Assembly (NCBI GenBank): GCA_965650335.1
Contig: CBFGOI010000024.1
Span: 1 to 46,969, forward strand
Direction: 5' to 3'
Length of the DNA stretch: 46,969 nucleotides
From: Paradesertivirga sp965650335
GTDB lineage: Bacteria > Bacteroidota > Bacteroidia > Sphingobacteriales > Sphingobacteriaceae
Positions 32,923-39,706 of the stretch are shown piece by piece. Below the pieces are notes generated by a model. It saw only the letters and a list, made by a program, of their open reading frames with translations. It was not told where the DNA came from and made no database searches. Numbering within the stretch: the first letter of the stretch is position 1; the number at the start of each line of letters is the position of its first letter. Position numbers and translations under genes: made by a program.

Positions 32923-33351
32923 TTAGGCCTCTATCAGCTGAGCAATTTCAGGTGTTAACTGACCTCTTACATGTTCCATTTCTCCTGCCGATATACAGCT
33001 TTTTATTGCCCTGAAAACAGCTCTAACTTCTTCTTCCGGATTGCTTCCAAAATCAGCATCGGCTGTTTGGGTTTCGTTCCAGATATCACTCAAAAAATCA
33101 TCTCGGGTAGAAGAGTGCTTGCGTTCTTTTGAAATGTTCCACCCATTTACATACATGGCCTTTAGTACCATCGGTAGTTCAGAAATTAAATGCATTGATT
33201 CTTCAACCATTATTCGGTCGCGCAGTGCATTAAAAACTGCCTGGGTTACCCTGAATGCATGTCCGGTATCACCCGGAGTACCTAATTGGTCAGCTACTTC
33301 ATTAATAAATTCATTGCCTTCTTTTGCATAATTTTCGAAATGCGATTCCAT
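32923..33351 (-). CDS. DUF2267-domain protein
   Basis: A 142-residue helical protein matching DUF2267: FINEVADQLGTPGDTGHAFR near 16-35, then FNALRDRIMVEESMHLISEL and MYVNGW. Members are often found with stress genes; the function is unknown. An AAAGGAGG Shine-Dalgarno sequence sits 7 bp before the ATG, which is unusual in this phylum. It is divergent from the Hsp20 gene, which has a similar site. Confidence 0.87.
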   Translation of the reverse strand: MESHFENYAKEGNEFINEVADQLGTPGDTGHAFRVTQAVFNALRDRIMVEESMHLISELPMVLKAMYVNGWNISKERKHSSTRDDFLSDIWNETQTADADFGSNPEEEVRAVFRAIKSCISAGEMEHVRGQLTPEIAQLIEA

Positions 33352-33358
33352 GATTTTG

Positions 33359-33366
33359 CCTCCTTT
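33359..33366 (-). promoter_or_regulatory. Strong Shine-Dalgarno site for the DUF2267 gene
   Basis: The minus strand reads AAAGGAGG with 7 bases to the ATG. Most genes in this window have no such site, so this one is expected to be translated by direct anti-SD pairing. Confidence 0.55.
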
Positions 33367-33584
33367 AATTAATTTTTGATTCGCCGGGTCTCTTTTTGAA
33401 CTGATCCTGTCTGTAAATGTTTACGATTTTTACAGTTCGGGTATAAGCCGCTTTTTTAGCAAAATTTATGTTGTTTTTACGTGGTGAAAAACCAGAAAAA
33501 TTCAACAATTAATTGAAAATTTTTGGAACCACGAGGCCAGCCGGATTGTTTTAATTTCAGGTTTAAACAATGGCCTGTAAAAAC

Positions 33585-33593
33585 AAGGAGGAT
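33585..33593 (+). promoter_or_regulatory. Strong Shine-Dalgarno site for the Hsp20 gene
   Basis: AAGGAGGAT lies 5 bp before the ATG at 33599, and decides the start over an out-of-frame ATG at 33594. Confidence 0.55.
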
Positions 33594-33598
33594 ATGAT

Positions 33599-34036
33599 AT
33601 GGCACTGGTAAAATTTAACGAGGGTAGCAATCGCAATGTATTGAACCCATTTAGCGATCTTTTCGAATCCTATTTTAATGATTCCTTTATTTCTGATCGA
33701 ATGGTATCTAGAGTTCCGGCAGTAAACGTCTGCGAAACGGAAGAAAATTACGAAATTGAACTGGGAGCTCCGGGTTTAAAGAAAGAAGACTTTAAATTAA
33801 ATCTGGATAAAAACATGCTGAATATTTCGGTAGAAAAACCTTCCGAAAACGCCGAACAGAACAAAACTTACAGTAAAAGAGAATATAATTATTCGTCGTT
33901 TGTGCGCTCATTTACATTGCCAGAATCTGCGGATAATGCAAATATTGCAGCCGAATATGTGGATGGGGTATTAAAAATAGCAATTCCGAAAAAGGAAGAG
34001 GCAAAAATGCAACCCAGAGAAATTATGATCAAGTAA
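33599..34036 (+). CDS. Hsp20/alpha-crystallin small heat-shock protein
   Basis: A 145-residue ATP-independent chaperone that holds unfolding proteins. The alpha-crystallin domain covers about 38-135, with VNVCETEENYEIELGAPGL, NMLNISVEK, YSSFVRSFTLPE and the closing DGVLKIAIPKKEE (the IxI-type region). The N-terminal arm carries NPFSDLFESYFND. It is divergent from the DUF2267 gene and followed by a nested terminator. Heat-shock control is likely but no CIRCE or HAIR element was seen in the 247-bp spacer. Confidence 0.94.
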   Translation: MALVKFNEGSNRNVLNPFSDLFESYFNDSFISDRMVSRVPAVNVCETEENYEIELGAPGLKKEDFKLNLDKNMLNISVEKPSENAEQNKTYSKREYNYSSFVRSFTLPESADNANIAAEYVDGVLKIAIPKKEEAKMQPREIMIK

Positions 34037-34044
34037 ATGCTTTA

Positions 34045-34110
34045 GAGGAGGTGATTTTATTCGGGCATGAGCTAATCTTATGCCCTTCATAACCTCCGGA
34101 GCTTTTTTGT
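34045..34110 (+). terminator. Nested hairpin terminator after hsp20
   Basis: An outer stem (GGAGGT / ACCTCC) encloses an inner stem (GGGCATGAG 34063-34071 with CTTATGCCC 34077-34085), followed by GGAGC and T6. The 5' arm also carries an SD-like GAGGAGGTGAT. The structure should end the Hsp20 transcript. Confidence 0.6.
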
Positions 34111-34138
34111 CGGCAGGCTTATCGCTCTCAGCAGGGTT

Positions 34139-34528
34139 TTATTGTGCCTCACGGGAGTCTTCTATGTCCGCTTTTTTTATCATTCGTTTTTGATTAAACA
34201 TCTCCTCATTCCGGTAGCGATTTCCGCTCAAATCGAAGCATTCGCCATTTGCTAATTGAAAGTTGTCGTGAATTTTTATATGATACGAGCCATTTGGATT
34301 AAGCACGGTGCCGTTATTTAATATTATTTGATTTTTAACTTCAAACCGCACCCCTTTTTGCATCCAGTATAGCTTGCCGCCTTCAAATAGCAGGTATTCT
34401 TCCTGATGCATTCTATCCTGCTGTTGAATACTATCCTTTCGCTCTCCCTCTTTAACGGTAGTGTCTTGCGCTTGCACTGCGCTTGTGAACAGAATCACTA
34501 AACCAAGCACTAAAAAGAACTTTTTCAT
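34139..34528 (-). CDS. Exported DUF6799-like protein
   Basis: A 129-residue exported protein with a signal peptide (MKKFFLVLGLVILFTSAVQA). The mature part carries LLFEGGKLYWMQKGVRFEV and NNGTVLNPNGSYHIK, which repeat a short 'command-like' strand pattern seen in DUF6799 proteins. The end is rich in Lys and Glu. No function is known. It is convergent with hsp20. Confidence 0.65.
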   Translation of the reverse strand: MKKFFLVLGLVILFTSAVQAQDTTVKEGERKDSIQQQDRMHQEEYLLFEGGKLYWMQKGVRFEVKNQIILNNGTVLNPNGSYHIKIHDNFQLANGECFDLSGNRYRNEEMFNQKRMIKKADIEDSREAQ

Positions 34529-34671
34529 AAAAAAAAGTTTTTTTAATTGATCAATAAAGATAGGTGCTAGAGCCTTTTTACAGGGTGATTTTCATCAGAT
34601 CTGCCGCTGATTATAAACATTTCGAGCTCTTTATCCGGAGAGGTTTTCTTCGGAAAAACAGACAAAAAAAA

Positions 34672-34696
34672 ATCCCGCAGTGGGTCTCTGCAGGAT
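34672..34696 (-). terminator. Terminator after the DUF3606 gene
   Basis: ATCCCGCAG (34672-34680) pairs with CTGCAGGAT (34688-34696), with one G:T-type mismatch, around a 7-base loop; the minus strand continues into T9. It lies 20 bp past the stop at 34716. Confidence 0.75.
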
Positions 34697-34715
34697 CTCG
34701 AAATAGCTTAATCCT

Positions 34716-34913
34716 TTAACTAAATTGCAGCTTGTTTGCATTTACCAGATAGGTGTAGACTTTGGATACTGAGTTGCACCCAGATGCTTTAATTGCACTC
34801 TTAATCGTTTCTTTTGAAACACCCCATTTAAGAGACCAATAGTTAAGTTCGTCATCCGAAAACGCACTGATTAAATCTCTGTCGGTTTTCTCGAAAAATT
34901 TAGACCTGTTCAT
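34716..34913 (-). CDS. DUF3606 small protein
   Basis: A 65-residue protein of the DUF3606 type: a short acidic start, DRDLISAFSDDELNYWSLKW and GVSKETIKSAIKASG, then VSKVYTYLVN. The family is a small helical domain often called stress or DNA-associated but with no proven function. It stands alone with its own terminator, divergent from lysC. Confidence 0.8.
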   Translation of the reverse strand: MNRSKFFEKTDRDLISAFSDDELNYWSLKWGVSKETIKSAIKASGCNSVSKVYTYLVNANKLQFS

Positions 34914-35036
34914 TTGAAATTGGCTTTTAATAAATTACAAACTACCTCAGATTTGGTTTCGGTTTTATCATGTTTTTTTTCAAATTTTAAATGACAAAGA
35001 ATTTTCTTCCGGGCATTATAATATCAAGCATTTAAC

Positions 35037-35044
35037 TAATTTTG
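35037..35044 (+). promoter_or_regulatory. -7 element (TAATTTTG) upstream of lysC
   Basis: An exact TAnnTTTG match 112 bp before the lysC start, implying a leader of about 100 bases. The leader contains a short CAGAA...TTCTG dyad but no recognisable lysine riboswitch. No -33 TTG is evident. Confidence 0.45.
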
Positions 35045-35155
35045 CGCCCGATAATCAGAATCAATTTCTGACTTAATGAGTTTAACCATTAAATTGAATT
35101 TTCCTGTGATTTTTTATATGCAGGCTCTTTCATACACAAAGAAATATTAGTTCAA

Positions 35156-36466
35156 ATGAAGATTTTAAAATTTGGAGGTACGTCAGTAGGAAGCCCGGAA
35201 AGGATGAAAAGTTTATTAAACATCATCGATCCGAAGCAAAAACAAATCGTTGTTCTTTCGGCTGTGTCCGGAACTACAAATAGTCTTGTGGAAATATCTC
35301 AGGCTTTTTTAGACGGAGATAAACGTAAAGCAAAGGAGCTTACTGATGCACTTTATGAAAAGTATAAAGTTTTTGTAAACGAGCTGTTTTCAACCGAAGA
35401 GGGCATAAAAAATGGAAGGGAGCTGATAGATTATCATTTTACTTTAATCGGTTCGTACGCATCCGAACTTTTTACCCCTGTCGAAGAGAAAATTATACTT
35501 GCACAAGGAGAATTACTTTCGACAACCTTGTACCATTTTTATCTTTCAGAAATTGGAGTGAAGTCTGTATTACTTGCTGCTTTAGATTTCATGAAAATTG
35601 ACGAAGATAATGAGCCTTTAGTCGACTATATCGGATCACACCTTCAACATTTGCTCGACGCACATCCTGATAACACCTTGTTTATAACGCAGGGGTACAT
35701 TTGCAGAAATTCGTTCGGCGAAATCGACAATCTTCGCAGAGGAGGAAGTGATTATACAGCCTCCTTAATTGGCGCTGCAATCAAAGCAGACGAAGTCCAA
35801 ATCTGGACTGATATTGATGGAATGCACAATAACGATCCTCGCATCGTTAAAGGAACAAAGCCTATTGCCCAGTTATCATTTGAAGAAGCAGCCGAGCTTG
35901 CCTATTTCGGAGCTAAAATTCTGCATCCTCAAAGCGTATTCCCGGCACAGAAATATAAAATTCCGGTAAGATTGTTAAATACCATGGAACCTTCTGCACC
36001 TGGAACCTTAATTACAAACGAGAGTGCGAAGAATGAAATAAAATCAATTGCAGCGAAAGACGGAATTACGTCAATACGGATTCAATCAAGTCGCATGCTT
36101 TTGGCTTACGGCTTTTTAAGAAAAGTATTCGAGATTTTTGAGCGTTATAAAACACCGATAGATATGATCACAACTTCTGAAGTTGCTGTCGCTGTTACTA
36201 TTGATGATACTCGTTATCTTGCCGATATTGTAAAAGCTTTAGAGGATTTTGGAAGTGTTGAGGTGACTACGGATCAAAGCATAATATGTGTGGTGGGCGA
36301 TTTCTCCTACGAATCTCATGGCTATGCAGCAAGAGTTTTTGAGGCAATAAAACATATCTCAATCCGTATGATCTCTTATGGTGCAAGTCATTATAATATT
36401 TCGGTGTTGGTAGATACCGCAGATAAAACTGAAGCTTTAAGAAGTTTACACAGCAGGTTGTTTTAA
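35156..36466 (+). CDS. lysC: Aspartate kinase (lysine/threonine/methionine pathway)
   Basis: Monofunctional aspartokinase that phosphorylates L-aspartate with ATP, the entry to lysine, threonine and methionine synthesis. The 436-residue protein shows KFGGTSVGSPERM (5-17), the AAK kinase core with RGGSDYTASLIGAAI and WTDIDGMHNNDPRI, and a C-terminal ACT regulatory part (about 300-436), so feedback inhibition by an end product (probably lysine) is expected. The lysA gene follows 116 bp downstream, making a lysine/diaminopimelate unit. The diaminopimelate also feeds peptidoglycan. Confidence 0.93.
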   Translation: MKILKFGGTSVGSPERMKSLLNIIDPKQKQIVVLSAVSGTTNSLVEISQAFLDGDKRKAKELTDALYEKYKVFVNELFSTEEGIKNGRELIDYHFTLIGSYASELFTPVEEKIILAQGELLSTTLYHFYLSEIGVKSVLLAALDFMKIDEDNEPLVDYIGSHLQHLLDAHPDNTLFITQGYICRNSFGEIDNLRRGGSDYTASLIGAAIKADEVQIWTDIDGMHNNDPRIVKGTKPIAQLSFEEAAELAYFGAKILHPQSVFPAQKYKIPVRLLNTMEPSAPGTLITNESAKNEIKSIAAKDGITSIRIQSSRMLLAYGFLRKVFEIFERYKTPIDMITTSEVAVAVTIDDTRYLADIVKALEDFGSVEVTTDQSIICVVGDFSYESHGYAARVFEAIKHISIRMISYGASHYNISVLVDTADKTEALRSLHSRLF

Positions 36467-36509
36467 GGCAACGTAACCCTTGGTTCCGTGTTTTTCGGAG
36501 TCTCATAAA

Positions 36510-36541
36510 AGAAGCTTTCCTCGGATTCAGGGAAAGCTTCT
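36510..36541. promoter_or_regulatory. Perfect 11-bp hairpin between lysC and lysA
   Basis: AGAAGCTTTCC (36510-36520) and GGAAAGCTTCT (36531-36541) are perfect complements around a 10-base loop. No T tract follows on the plus strand, so it is not an ordinary terminator. It lies 41 bp before the lysA start and could be a processing or stability element in a lysC-lysA transcript. Confidence 0.45.
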
Positions 36542-36582
36542 CGCAAATAATTCGCAACCCCGAAAGGGATTTATATTAAGTG

Positions 36583-37743
36583 ATGTTTAATTCAGATACT
36601 TTAAATCGTTTCCAATCAGTAGAAACACCCTTTTATTATTACGACCTCAATCTTTTGCAGCAGACCTTATCTGCTTGCAAGGCTGCGGCCGATAAATACG
36701 ATTTTCATGTGCATTATGCGATGAAAGCCAACTTTAATGAAAAGGTGATTAAAATGATACGTGAAGCAGGATTTGGTGCTGATTGCGTAAGTGGGAACGA
36801 AGTAAAAAAAGCAATTGAAATTGGTTTTTCACCTGAAAAGGTGGTTTTCGCTGGCGTGGGTAAATCCGATAGGGAAATTATTGAAGCCCTTGAACAAGAT
36901 ATATTTTGTTTTAATATCGAATCTATTCAAGAGTTAGAAGTTATCAATGAGTTGGCGGCAAAGGTCGGTAAAACCGCACGGGTTGCGATTCGCATCAATC
37001 CCAATGTCGATGCTTATACCCACCATAACATTACAACCGGTTTAGAAGAAAATAAATTTGGTGTAAATCAATGGGATCTGCCCGCATGTGCCGAAGTCTT
37101 AAAGCGCTCTAAAAATCTTAGCTTAACCGGCATTCATTTTCATATAGGTTCTCAGATTACGAATTTGAATGTGTTTAAAAGCCTTTGCGTAAAGGTAAAC
37201 GAAATTAAAGAGTGGTTCGAAGAGCGTGGATTTATTCTTCATATACTTAATGTCGGGGGCGGTTTAGGCATCGATTATCATAATCCTGATGAAAAACCCA
37301 TCGCCGATTTTGAAGAATATTTTAAAATATTCAATGAGTTTTTGGAACGTAAGCCGGGACAGGAAATCCATTTTGAATTGGGAAGAGCCTTAGTTGCTCA
37401 CTGTGGTAGTTTAATAAGTCGGGTTTTGTATGTAAAAAATGGCATTAAAAAACATTTCCTTGTTTTGGATGCTGGAATGACAGAATTAATGCGTCCGGCA
37501 CTTTACCAGGCTTACCATAAAATTGAAAATATATCCCGGCCTCAAGATCAAAAATCGGAGCTAAAATACGACATCGTTGGTCCGATCTGCGAGTCGACTG
37601 ATTGCTTTGGTAAAGAAGTAGAAATGCCCGAATCTTTCCGTGGAGATTTTATTGCAATTAGAACTGCCGGAGCGTATGGCGAAGTAATGGCTTCAAAATA
37701 TAACTTGCGCGAACAAGTGCAAAGTCTCTATTCTGAAAGCTGA
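36583..37743 (+). CDS. lysA: Diaminopimelate decarboxylase
   Basis: PLP enzyme that decarboxylates meso-diaminopimelate to L-lysine, the last step of lysine synthesis. The PLP lysine is K48 in HYAMKAN, with the phosphate-binding HIGSQ and NVGGGLGID further on, and the GPICESTDCF motif carrying the active-site cysteine of the partner subunit. The ATG at 36583 is used; a GTG at 36580 immediately before it is an equally in-frame but less likely start. The 386 residues are normal. Its last 16 bp overlap the convergent cheB-like gene. It follows lysC, so the operon makes lysine from aspartate together with genes elsewhere. Confidence 0.94.
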   Translation: MFNSDTLNRFQSVETPFYYYDLNLLQQTLSACKAAADKYDFHVHYAMKANFNEKVIKMIREAGFGADCVSGNEVKKAIEIGFSPEKVVFAGVGKSDREIIEALEQDIFCFNIESIQELEVINELAAKVGKTARVAIRINPNVDAYTHHNITTGLEENKFGVNQWDLPACAEVLKRSKNLSLTGIHFHIGSQITNLNVFKSLCVKVNEIKEWFEERGFILHILNVGGGLGIDYHNPDEKPIADFEEYFKIFNEFLERKPGQEIHFELGRALVAHCGSLISRVLYVKNGIKKHFLVLDAGMTELMRPALYQAYHKIENISRPQDQKSELKYDIVGPICESTDCFGKEVEMPESFRGDFIAIRTAGAYGEVMASKYNLREQVQSLYSES

Positions 37744-38336
37744 GCCGCGGAAAGCTTATTTACGAAATCGGGTAAGTCATCTGTTTCGAGGACGTAGTCG
37801 ACCACCGTTTTGAAAATCGCGGCTTTCGGCATAAATCCAACCTCTGCAGATTCCGGATTCTGTACAATAGTTAAGCCTCCGGTGTTGGCAATTGTTAAAA
37901 GACCTTCAGAACCGTCTGAATTTGCCCCCGACAGCAATAGAGCTGCAAGAGATTCGCCGTATACATCCGCAGCTGACTGAAACGTTACATCGATACTTGG
38001 GCGAGAGAATTCTACTTTTTCTGAAGTGTCAAGTGAAAATGTATGGTCGGTTTCAATCAGCAAATGATAATTAGCCGGAGCCAGGTAGATTCGTCCTTGT
38101 AAAATTTCTTCTTTTTCGTCTGCTTCAGTTACTTCAACAGCAGATCTGCTATTGAAAAGATTAGTCAGGCTTGCATCTGATGTGCTTTTTCTATGAATTA
38201 TAATGATGATTGCAATAGCTAAATCCTTTTCTAACTTTTTCAGGATCTTTACTATAACCTCAATACTTCCTGCAGATCCGCCTATAACAAGTACTTTTAT
38301 GCCTTTTAAATCTCCGGTTTCTCGTATATATCTCAT
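37728..38336 (-). CDS. CheB-type methylesterase without receiver domain
   Basis: A 202-residue CheB catalytic domain. The triad is S21 (VIGGSAGS), H48 (IIIHRK) and D141 (GANSDGSEG). Normal CheB starts with a phosphorylated receiver that inhibits it; that domain is absent, so the enzyme would be constitutively active or controlled through partners. It removes methyl groups from glutamyl residues (or deamidates glutamines) of chemoreceptor-like helices. CheR lies 168 bp upstream on the same strand. The 3' end overlaps lysA by 16 bp. No chemoreceptor, CheA or CheW is in the window. Confidence 0.88.
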   Translation of the reverse strand: MRYIRETGDLKGIKVLVIGGSAGSIEVIVKILKKLEKDLAIAIIIIIHRKSTSDASLTNLFNSRSAVEVTEADEKEEILQGRIYLAPANYHLLIETDHTFSLDTSEKVEFSRPSIDVTFQSAADVYGESLAALLLSGANSDGSEGLLTIANTGGLTIVQNPESAEVGFMPKAAIFKTVVDYVLETDDLPDFVNKLSAAQLSE

Positions 38337-38399
38337 TATGAATTTTTAACTAGTTCTACTCATCTCGCAGCCAGTCAGATTGAACATCGGTTCGCTCCG

Positions 38400-38407
38400 C
38401 AAAAGTA
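38400..38407 (-). promoter_or_regulatory. -7 element (TACTTTTG) for the cheB-like gene
   Basis: The minus strand carries an exact TAnnTTTG in the 168-bp gap between cheR and the cheB-like gene, 64 bp upstream of its start. This suggests a promoter separate from that of the kinase operon. No -33 TTG is seen at the usual spacing. Confidence 0.45.
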
Positions 38408-38504
38408 TAAGCTATATCAGTATTCCGGTGAAATAAATGCTTTAATTATTGTCACTACTTTCTAAAGGTACGTGAGATAGTCAAAATCATTTCCTTTAGC
38501 CGAA

Positions 38505-39329
38505 CTAAGCTACTTTTCGCCATATTTTTTCTTTGACATCCACAGGTTTAAACTTGTGTGCAACTTCAGAAAATCGAAGTGTTTCTTTAGCTCCCAGGGC
38601 CAAATATCCCAAACTTTCAAGGCTCTCTTCAAATAATTTGAAAACGTTGATTTGTAGGGCTTTGTCAAAGTAGATCAGAACATTCCTGCATAAAATTAAC
38701 TGGAATTCGTTAAATGAACGGTCTGATACAAGGTTATGCATTGAAAAGATCATTTTGCGGTTTAAGTCTTCATCGAACTTAACCTTATCATACATTGCGG
38801 TATAATACTTCGAAAAATCTTCTTTACCACCCGATAAAATATAGTTTTCAGAATATTGTTTCATGTTTGCCAATGCAAAAATACCTTTGCTCGCTTTTTC
38901 TAAAACAGCCTGATTTATATCGGTTGCATATATTAACGATTTTTCAAACAGATTGGCTTCTTTTAGTAAGATCGCCATTGAATAAACCTCTTCGCCTGTG
39001 GAGCATCCGGCGTGCCATATACGAATATGCGGATAGGTCCCTAACACAGGTAAAACCTGTTCTCTCAAAATCTTATAAAATGAGGGATCTCGAAACATTT
39101 CGGTAACAGTAACAGTAATTTGCTCTATAAACCGCTTAAAGTAAGATTCGTCAGATTTAAGATGATACCGGAACTCAGCAAAACTCGGAAACCTGTCTAA
39201 CGAGAACAGACGATTTATTCTTCGCTTTATCGACGCTTTTGAGTAATCGGTAAAATCGTAGCCATATTTCTCAAATAAATCGTTTAATAGAACTTCTAAA
39301 TCTTTATCTTGTATGGGCCCGTGTTCCAA
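38505..39329 (-). CDS. CheR-type protein-glutamate methyltransferase
   Basis: A 274-residue S-adenosylmethionine-dependent methyltransferase. The N-terminal CheR helix bundle (about 8-75) is followed by ITVTVTEMFRDPSFY (about 71-85), the SAM-binding IWHAGCSTGEEVYS (104-117), IYATDIN near 138-144 and RNVLIYFD near 214-221. It would methylate glutamates in coiled-coil helices. It begins 4 bp after the receiver gene and is part of the kinase operon. No TPR or other partner domain is fused to it. Confidence 0.93.
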   Translation of the reverse strand: MEHGPIQDKDLEVLLNDLFEKYGYDFTDYSKASIKRRINRLFSLDRFPSFAEFRYHLKSDESYFKRFIEQITVTVTEMFRDPSFYKILREQVLPVLGTYPHIRIWHAGCSTGEEVYSMAILLKEANLFEKSLIYATDINQAVLEKASKGIFALANMKQYSENYILSGGKEDFSKYYTAMYDKVKFDEDLNRKMIFSMHNLVSDRSFNEFQLILCRNVLIYFDKALQINVFKLFEESLESLGYLALGAKETLRFSEVAHKFKPVDVKEKIWRKVA

Positions 39330-39333
39330 ATTG

Positions 39334-39705
39334 TTATTCTTTTAAATGCTCTTTAATAAGTATCAATAATTGGTCGATGTTTACCGGTTTAGATATATAT
39401 CCGTTGGCGCCGGCTTTCAGGCATTTATCCCTATCGCCGACCATTGCCTGGGCGGTTACTGCTATAACAGGGATTGAAGCGATTTGATCGTCCGCCCTGA
39501 TTGCTGATATCGCTTCATAGCCATCCATGTCAGGCATCATCATATCCATAAGGATTATGCCAATTGGCTCACCAGATTTTACCAACGAAATACCTTCTGC
39601 GGCGTTGGTGGCACAGATGCAGGAAAACTTTTTAGCTTTCAAAAATGCTTGTAAAGCAAAAATGTTTTTTGAATCATCGTCGATGATCAAAATATGTTTG
39701 TTCAT
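39334..39705 (-). CDS. Single-domain response regulator (REC)
   Basis: A 123-residue receiver without output domain: acidic residues in IDDDSKN, phospho-acceptor about D53 in MDMMMPDMDGY, switch Thr in AVTAQAM and Lys in YISKPV. It closely resembles the third receiver of the neighbouring hybrid kinase, sharing the stretches VTAxAMVGDRxKCxKAGA and YISKPVxIDQL, so it is probably a duplicate of that domain. It lies 1 bp after the hybrid kinase and 4 bp before cheR. It could accept phosphate from either upstream kinase. Confidence 0.92.
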   Translation of the reverse strand: MNKHILIIDDDSKNIFALQAFLKAKKFSCICATNAAEGISLVKSGEPIGIILMDMMMPDMDGYEAISAIRADDQIASIPVIAVTAQAMVGDRDKCLKAGANGYISKPVNIDQLLILIKEHLKE

Positions 39706-39706
39706 A

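Noticed and set aside
36580..36582. GTG as lysA start
   Set aside because: An ATG follows directly in frame and is the more usual start.
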